From positions 1-9,070 of the forward strand of contig QIKS01000283.1 in the NCBI GenBank assembly GCA_003233025.1: a stretch of DNA of 9,070 bases. Reading direction: 5' to 3'. The translations under genes and the position numbers were made by a program. The DNA comes from Hellea balneolensis (lineage in GTDB: Bacteria > Pseudomonadota > Alphaproteobacteria > Caulobacterales > Maricaulaceae). Numbering within the stretch: the stretch's first letter is position 1; every line of letters begins with the position of its first letter. Shown one piece after another: positions 4,927 through 9,070 of this stretch. Below the pieces are notes generated by a model. It did no database searches. It was not told where the DNA came from and saw nothing but the letters and a program-made list of their open reading frames with translations.

Positions 4927-5772
4927 ATGGATATAAAAAAAATAATTTTGATCGGGGTTTTGTTGGTCGTTGCCGTTGTCGGGTTTTTTCAACTTCAAAG
5001 AATGACTGCCCCTGCGGCTGTTGTCGCGCAAGATCAATCCGTTGCAAAAACTGTATCCACGGTTGAATATGTGGATGTTTTGGTCGCGACGGCTGATATA
5101 CCCTTAGGAACACGTTTGAGCGAAGAAGTGATCGGATGGCAAAAATGGCCGGCGGAAGCGTTAAGCGAGATATTGATTGACAATGCTACCCGTCCAGACG
5201 CCTTACAAGAAATGGTTGCAGCCGTAACCCGGACAGCCATTTATCAAGGTGAGCCGATTTTAGACCGTAAGGTCGTCCAAACGGGAGAGCGCGGACAAAT
5301 GTCAGCCTTGCTCGGCCCCGGTATGCGCGCGATTTCTACCCGGATTTCGGTAGATACGGCTGCGGGCGGGTTTATCCAGCCTGGAGACCGGGTTGATGTC
5401 ATTTTAACTGTTCAGGTGCAAAATGCGACATCGGGAGCTGCCTCGTCGCGACAACGGACTTATCTTGCCACAACGATTTTCGAAAATGTTAATGTTCTGG
5501 CGATCGGGCAAACCTATGCGGATACTGAAGGAGGGGAGGCTTATGTCATCGGCTCTACAGCGTTATTGGAGCTTTCCCAAAACGATTCAGAGGTTTTGAT
5601 CGAAGCTCAGTCAAGAGGTGATTTGTCACTGACATTGCGGGGCCTGGACCGCCACCGCGCGGCTTTTCCGCCCAGTGCGGCGACCCAGAACCGCGAAACA
5701 ACAGGCACGATTAGTTCCATGATCATTTACCGAAATGGCCAATCTCAACATGTAGCGGTACAAGGACAATAA
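4927..5772 (+). CDS. cpaB: Flp pilus assembly protein CpaB/RcpC
   Basis: The 281-residue protein starts MDIKKIILIGVLLVVAVVGFF, a single N-terminal membrane segment or uncleaved signal, then a SAF domain at about 49-115 (VLVATADIPLGTRLSEEVIGWQKWP ... PILDRKVV) and the RcpC/CpaB domain from about 125 (LLGPGMRAISTRI ... GGFIQPGDRVDVILT) to about 245. CpaB acts in the periplasm at the inner membrane and is thought to support assembly or gating of the CpaC secretin. I chose the ATG at 4927, preceded by GAGAG, over the in-frame GTG at 4897, which would put ten polar residues (with a cysteine) before the basic start of the membrane segment. cpaC begins one base after its stop, with the cpaC ribosome binding site AAGGA inside the last codons of cpaB, implying coupled translation. 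Confidence 0.95.
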   Translation: MDIKKIILIGVLLVVAVVGFFQLQRMTAPAAVVAQDQSVAKTVSTVEYVDVLVATADIPLGTRLSEEVIGWQKWPAEALSEILIDNATRPDALQEMVAAVTRTAIYQGEPILDRKVVQTGERGQMSALLGPGMRAISTRISVDTAAGGFIQPGDRVDVILTVQVQNATSGAASSRQRTYLATTIFENVNVLAIGQTYADTEGGEAYVIGSTALLELSQNDSEVLIEAQSRGDLSLTLRGLDRHRAAFPPSAATQNRETTGTISSMIIYRNGQSQHVAVQGQ

Positions 5773-5773
5773 A

Positions 5774-7240
5774 ATGCGCGCCAAATATTTATTGACGACT
5801 TTCTTTACCGCCGGGGTCGCCCTGGGCTCCGCTCTCTTGGTGGCCAGCGCCGATGCTGGCCCGCGTTCTTACGCCGATGTGCAGGCTGCAAAATATCAAG
5901 AGCCGCAAAATCTGAGTATACGAACAGAACCTGTCTCGAGATCAATCGTTGTGCCCTTTGGTAAATCGACAACCATTGATCTGCCGGCAGGGCTTGCGGA
6001 TGTGGTTGTAGCCAACCCGGCCATCATTGACGCGGTTGTTCATACGTCGCGGCGCGTCTTGCTGGTTGGCAGACAGCCCGGTCAGACCAATGCTTTCTTT
6101 TACGGCGACAATGGTCAAGAACTGCTGAGTTTGGAGATCAGGGTTGAGCGCGATATGGCTGGTTTGCAGGCTCTTATTGCAGAGCATGCGCCGGGAAATT
6201 CTGTCATTGCCAAAGCCTTTAATAACAATATCTTGTTAACGGGTGCCGTTAAGGATGCGGGTACGGCGGCAACGATTACCACATTGGCAAGTCTATGGCT
6301 GGCCGAAGCCACGCCAGGCGCCGCCGAAGGCGCAGTTACCAATTTGATGACGGTAACGGGTAATGATCAGGTGCAGCTAAAAGTTCGTATTGTCGAGATG
6401 CAGCGCTCTGTCACCAAGCAAATGGGCATTGATTTTAATATATTAGGGCAGGTGGGTGATGCCAGTATCGGCCTGATCAACAATAGTTCTTTGGCAAATG
6501 GTGCTGGCTTTGAGGGGGCGCTTAATTGGGTGAATAGCGGCGGTGGTGCCATTCGCAATTTATCGTCAAATCTGCGGGCTTTAGAGAATGTTGGTCTTGT
6601 GAGAACCTTAGCGGAGCCGGTTTTGACCACCATATCTGGCGAAACCGCCAATTTCCTGGTTGGCGGTGAATTTCCTTTGCTAACCAATACATTTATCGAT
6701 GAAAATGGACAAATCCAGCGGGAATTTGAGTATCGACCCTTTGGCGTTTCGCTTGGGTTTACACCCGTTGTGTTAAGCGAAGGCCGGATTTCATTAAATA
6801 TTTCGACAGAAGTGTCCGAACCGACGACCGAAGGTGCTTTTCAAACGGCGGGTGGTGATATTTTAGGACTGCGCGTGCGGCGTGCCAATACGGTTGTCGA
6901 GCTTCCGGCTGGCGGCAGCATGGTCATAGCCGGTCTCATTCGTGAGGAAGTCCGTCAATCGACGGCAGGCACGCCGGGGCTGAAAGATGTTCCGGGCTTG
7001 GGGGCATTGTTTCGCACACGCGACGACGAGACAACGGAAACCGAGTTGGTGATTATCGTCACGCCTTATCTGGTCAACCCGACACATCCAGACAAATTAC
7101 AGACCCCCTTGGACGGCTTTATCGCGGCCAATGACCGGCAGGCGACATATTTGGGCCGGTTGAATAAAGTTTACGGCAAGAATGCAAAACTTAATGCTGA
7201 GCAGACCATCACCGGGCCATTTGGCCATGTGGTAGATTAG
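5774..7240 (+). CDS. cpaC: Tad pilus outer-membrane secretin CpaC/RcpA
   Basis: This 488-residue protein forms the outer-membrane channel through which the Flp pilus exits. It has a signal peptide (hydrophobic 5-25, AxA-type cleavage near 26-28), the pilus N-terminal domain at about 54-126 (IDLPAGLADVVVANP, LLVGRQPGQTNAFF), a BON-like stretch at about 127-195, and the secretin core from about 200 to 435. Diagnostic motifs are VRTLAEPVLTTISGETANFLVGGEFP (276-301), VVELPAGGSMVIAGLI (374-389), PGLKDVPGLGALFR (401-414) and ELVIIVTPYLV (424-434). The length is normal for CpaC. The start is one base after the cpaB stop, with AAGGA at 5762-5766. cpaD follows after 10 bp with AGGAG overlapping the cpaC stop, so cpaB-cpaC-cpaD look like one transcript. 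Confidence 0.97.
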   Translation: MRAKYLLTTFFTAGVALGSALLVASADAGPRSYADVQAAKYQEPQNLSIRTEPVSRSIVVPFGKSTTIDLPAGLADVVVANPAIIDAVVHTSRRVLLVGRQPGQTNAFFYGDNGQELLSLEIRVERDMAGLQALIAEHAPGNSVIAKAFNNNILLTGAVKDAGTAATITTLASLWLAEATPGAAEGAVTNLMTVTGNDQVQLKVRIVEMQRSVTKQMGIDFNILGQVGDASIGLINNSSLANGAGFEGALNWVNSGGGAIRNLSSNLRALENVGLVRTLAEPVLTTISGETANFLVGGEFPLLTNTFIDENGQIQREFEYRPFGVSLGFTPVVLSEGRISLNISTEVSEPTTEGAFQTAGGDILGLRVRRANTVVELPAGGSMVIAGLIREEVRQSTAGTPGLKDVPGLGALFRTRDDETTETELVIIVTPYLVNPTHPDKLQTPLDGFIAANDRQATYLGRLNKVYGKNAKLNAEQTITGPFGHVVD

Positions 7241-7250
7241 GAGAAATTGA

Positions 7251-7958
7251 ATGCATACAATAACAGATAAAATTTCTCCCCGCCGCTTGTCTGCTTTGTT
7301 AGCCGGGGGCGTTATGTCACTTGTGCTGGCTGGATGCTCAGTATCCACCTATAGGTCTTCATTTGAAAGCACGGTTCTGCGCAATAAAATTACCGTTGCC
7401 GAAACGGTGGAGCGCCTTGAAATGTATGTGGGAAATGAAGGGTTACACCTTTCCGCGCGTGACCAGGATGCGGTTAGCGGGTTTATCGCTGATTATGGCC
7501 GTTCGGGCCAAGGCCCGCTTTATGTAAATATCCCGTCCAATACAGCTCAAGGTACAGGTGTGCGACAGGCTCGCGAGGTCGTGGTGTCGCGGTTGCAATC
7601 TCTCGGAATTTCAAGTTCAGCTCTACAGGCGGGGCAATATGCAGCTAAGCCGGGTGCGCCGGCACCGGTCATTCTGTCTTATCGTCGTTTGAGCACACAG
7701 CCGATTGAATGTCAGGCTGGATCCAGCCTGACCCATACGTCAAACAATCAACCTTACGGCGGATTTGGCTGTTCGCAAACGGCTAATTTGGCGGCGATGA
7801 TTGACGATCCCCGTCAGCTTTTAGCGCCTCATGAATTAGCCAATGCTCCGGCAAACCGTAGGGTTACTGTGGTCGGGAATTACACCGCAGGCGAAGCAAC
7901 AGCAACACCGCGGCCCGAAGGGCAAGAGATATCTGCAACAAGTGGGCAGGGCGGATAA
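7251..7958 (+). CDS. cpaD: Tad pilus lipoprotein CpaD
   Basis: The 235-residue product has a lipoprotein signal ending in the lipobox LVLAGC29, so the mature protein is lipid-anchored, most likely in the outer membrane next to the CpaC secretin. The middle (YVNIPSNTAQGTGVRQAREVVVSRLQSLGI) and the motif GGFGCSQTANLAAMIDDPRQLLAP (171-193) are characteristic of the CpaD family. C154 and C174 could form a disulfide. CpaD is required for Flp pilus assembly, probably as a secretin pilotin or partner. AGGAG seven bases before the ATG supports the start. The DNA encoding residues 154-161, between the two cysteines, is a perfect 22-bp palindrome, an oddity described separately. The C-terminal 25 residues are low-complexity Ala/Thr/Gly/Glu. 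Confidence 0.95.
   Translation: MHTITDKISPRRLSALLAGGVMSLVLAGCSVSTYRSSFESTVLRNKITVAETVERLEMYVGNEGLHLSARDQDAVSGFIADYGRSGQGPLYVNIPSNTAQGTGVRQAREVVVSRLQSLGISSSALQAGQYAAKPGAPAPVILSYRRLSTQPIECQAGSSLTHTSNNQPYGGFGCSQTANLAAMIDDPRQLLAPHELANAPANRRVTVVGNYTAGEATATPRPEGQEISATSGQGG
7711..7732. repeat. Perfect 22-bp palindrome inside cpaD
   Basis: GTCAGGCTGGA (7711-7721) is followed immediately by its exact reverse complement TCCAGCCTGAC (7722-7732). As RNA it would fold into a nine-pair stem with a GAUC loop. It keeps the cpaD frame and encodes part of CQAGSSLT. Its CAGGCT/AGCCTG arms are shared with the palindrome at 3666-3680. No T-run follows, so it is not an intrinsic terminator. Confidence 0.9.
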
Positions 7959-7988
7959 ATGTTTTTGAATATAGAGATACGGGATTAA
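7959..7988 (+). other. Nine-codon open frame between cpaD and cpaE, possible coupling leader
   Basis: An ATG directly abuts the cpaD stop and opens a nine-codon frame (MFLNIEIRD) that ends four bases before the cpaE ATG. AGGGCGG at 7948-7954 could serve as its ribosome binding site, whereas cpaE itself has only a poor one (ACGGGA, about eight bases away). Translation of this mini-frame could deliver ribosomes to cpaE. It may equally be chance in a short gap. Confidence 0.2.
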
Positions 7989-7992
7989 CGCT

Positions 7993-9070
7993 ATGAAATC
8001 ACCGCAAGCCAATCCTGCCCACCTGCCATCGACGCAGCCAACAGCATATCCTGCGCCGCAACCAAGCGGGCAGGGTGCCACGCAAGTCATACCAAAATTG
8101 GTTCCGGGACAAGATGCAGGACAGCAAATTTATCCAGCGCCAGGCCAAGCTGTGGCTGCGCCACATCCTGGGCCTAACCCGCAATATCAACAGCCAATGC
8201 CTGCCCCGCCGCCGCAAGCTGGCGTCCCCCCCCAACCTCAAACAGGTATTCCCGCGCCTGGCATGGCACCAGCGCCGCAGCAAATGCCACCGCCACAACA
8301 ACAAATGCCGCCCCCACAACAGCAGGCGCCGCCCGCGCCACAGCAAATGGCACCGCCCCCACAGCAGATGGCAGCACCTGTTGCCAGTGCGTCAGAGGTG
8401 ATGGGCGTAAAAGAAGGCGGCGAAAAAGTATTGCCGCGCATTGCTATTCATGCGTTTTGCGAACGACCTGACAGTGCAGGTGTGTTGCAGGCCATGACCC
8501 AGGACTGGCGCATGGCCAGAGCCAATTTAAAGATTTATATGGGCGGCTTGCCAGCTGCTGTTGAATATTACCGTGACGAAAGTACGCCGTCATTGATATT
8601 GTTCGAATCATCCTTGCGCGGCGATGAGTTATTTGCCCAATTAGATACATTGGCATCTGTGTGCGATTCAAACACAAAAGTCGTGATGATGGGGGCAATG
8701 AACGATATTCGCCTGTTCCGCGCTTTGATGGATAAAGGCTTAAGTGATTATATTGTCCCGCCTTTTCAGCCCCTTTCGGTTATTCGTTCCATATCTGAAT
8801 TATATGCGGATCCGGACAAGCCATTTTCCGGCCGCGTCGTGGCGTTCTTTGGTGCCAAGGGCGGGGTTGGTTCTTCGACCCTTGCGCATAATGTGGCCTG
8901 GGGTCTTGCCAATAAAATGGGTCAAGAAACGGCGCTTATTGATATGGATGCAAATTGGGGGACAGCCGGGTTGGACTTCCATTATGATAATGTACAGGGG
9001 CTTGAAGAGGCTTTGGCGGAACCGGAGCGGTTAGACGAGACGCTTTTGGACCGGATTATGGTCAGGCATT
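7993..9070 (+). CDS. cpaE: Tad pilus assembly protein CpaE/TadZ, MinD-like (cut by window end)
   Basis: The frame is open from the ATG at 7993 to the edge, 359 codons, with no stop. Residues 1 to about 135 are Pro/Gln/Ala/Met-rich and probably disordered. About 146-265 form an atypical receiver-like domain (LPRIAIHAFCERP ... SLILFESSL ... VVMMGAMNDIRLFRALMDKGLSDYIVPPF). From about 280 comes the MinD/ParA ATPase domain: VVAFFGAKGGVGSST with signature lysine K289, and ALIDMDANWGTAGLDF with D317 and D319. The usual P-loop lysine before Ser/Thr is a serine (S294), as known in TadZ/CpaE proteins. CpaE places the Tad machine at its cell site. An in-frame stop at 7972-7974 and no upstream ATG fix the start; its ribosome binding site is weak. 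The C-terminal part is missing. Confidence 0.93.
   Translation, partial: MKSPQANPAHLPSTQPTAYPAPQPSGQGATQVIPKLVPGQDAGQQIYPAPGQAVAAPHPGPNPQYQQPMPAPPPQAGVPPQPQTGIPAPGMAPAPQQMPPPQQQMPPPQQQAPPAPQQMAPPPQQMAAPVASASEVMGVKEGGEKVLPRIAIHAFCERPDSAGVLQAMTQDWRMARANLKIYMGGLPAAVEYYRDESTPSLILFESSLRGDELFAQLDTLASVCDSNTKVVMMGAMNDIRLFRALMDKGLSDYIVPPFQPLSVIRSISELYADPDKPFSGRVVAFFGAKGGVGSSTLAHNVAWGLANKMGQETALIDMDANWGTAGLDFHYDNVQGLEEALAEPERLDETLLDRIMVRH
8226..8233 (+). repeat. C8 homopolymer within cpaE
   Basis: Eight consecutive C run through GTC CCC CCC CAA, codons 78-81 of cpaE. The frame is coherent on both sides, so the count is in frame here. Loss of one C would move reading into a frame that ends at the TGA at 8399-8401, before the receiver and ATPase domains. 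Confidence 0.85.
8263..8379 (+). repeat. Imperfect Pro/Gln/Met peptide repeats in CpaE
   Basis: Codons 91-129 encode degenerate copies of a seven- to eight-residue unit of the type PPPQQQM: APAPQQM, PPPQQQM, PPPQQQA, PPAPQQM, APPPQQM. Synonymous codons vary (CAA/CAG, CCA/CCG/CCC), so it is not a fresh tandem duplication. It is probably a flexible linker before the receiver-like domain. Confidence 0.85.

Noticed and set aside
7999..8441. Several long minus-strand and alternative plus-strand frames opposite the Pro/Gln-rich part of cpaE
   Set aside because: Their Gly/Cys/Arg/Trp-rich or His/Arg-rich products are mirror images of CCG/CAG-type codons. The frame from 7993 continues into a clear CpaE receiver-like and ATPase domain.
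8861..8890. Loss of the P-loop lysine in CpaE (GGVGSST) as a sign of a dead ATPase
   Set aside because: TadZ/CpaE proteins commonly have a non-canonical P-loop here while keeping the first lysine (K289), so this is a family trait rather than damage.
1..9070. Mobile elements, CRISPR arrays, tRNA or rRNA genes
   Set aside because: No transposase or integrase motifs, no regularly spaced repeats and no tRNA-like or rRNA-like segments were recognised.

Overview
The window looks like chromosomal DNA from an alphaproteobacterium of moderate GC content. The evidence is the cpa-type (Caulobacter-style) gene order of a Tad/Flp pilus locus, the alphaproteobacterial type of CpaC, CpaD and CpaE proteins, and TTAACCAT motifs resembling CtrA half-sites. 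I cannot name the genus. There is no insertion sequence, tRNA, rRNA, CRISPR array or phage gene that I can support.

Region by region: (1) 1-350 is the 3' end of a probable LpxR-like (DUF2219) outer-membrane protein. (2) 430-1525 is nrdB, the radical-bearing small subunit of aerobic class I ribonucleotide reductase, preceded by two NrdR-box-like sites whose centres are 31 bp apart. (3) A hairpin between the convergent stop codons separates nrdB from a minus-strand group. (4) 3551 down to 1551, minus strand, encodes a secreted protein with the pilus/secretin N-terminal domain, then two TadE-family minor pseudopilins. The second starts one base after the first stops. (5) 3552-3921 is a 370-bp AT-rich divergent regulatory region. 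(6) 3922-4202 is the Flp major pilin gene and its own strong terminator. (7) 4310 to the right edge is cpaA-cpaB-cpaC-cpaD-cpaE, with cpaE cut by the window end. cpaE has no stop inside the window and is easy to miss, but it is clearly coding from 7993.

Together the pilus genes form a nearly standard Tad system. CpaA would process the Flp and TadE-type prepilins. CpaC forms the outer-membrane secretin, with CpaD as lipoprotein partner and CpaB as periplasmic/inner-membrane partner. CpaE is the MinD-like protein that localises the machine. The motor ATPase (CpaF/TadA) and platform proteins (TadB/TadC) are expected just beyond the right edge. The minor pseudopilins and the stand-alone secretin-N protein are divergently transcribed from flp, so the locus is split around a shared control region.

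I did not find a clearly undescribed system. The most unusual local signals are a perfect 22-bp palindrome inside cpaD, a long Pro/Gln/Met-rich N-terminal extension of CpaE carrying a C8 homopolymer, two exact TTAACCAT sites that both lie in pilus intergenic regions, and the stand-alone secretin-N protein with a Gln/Asn-rich tail.
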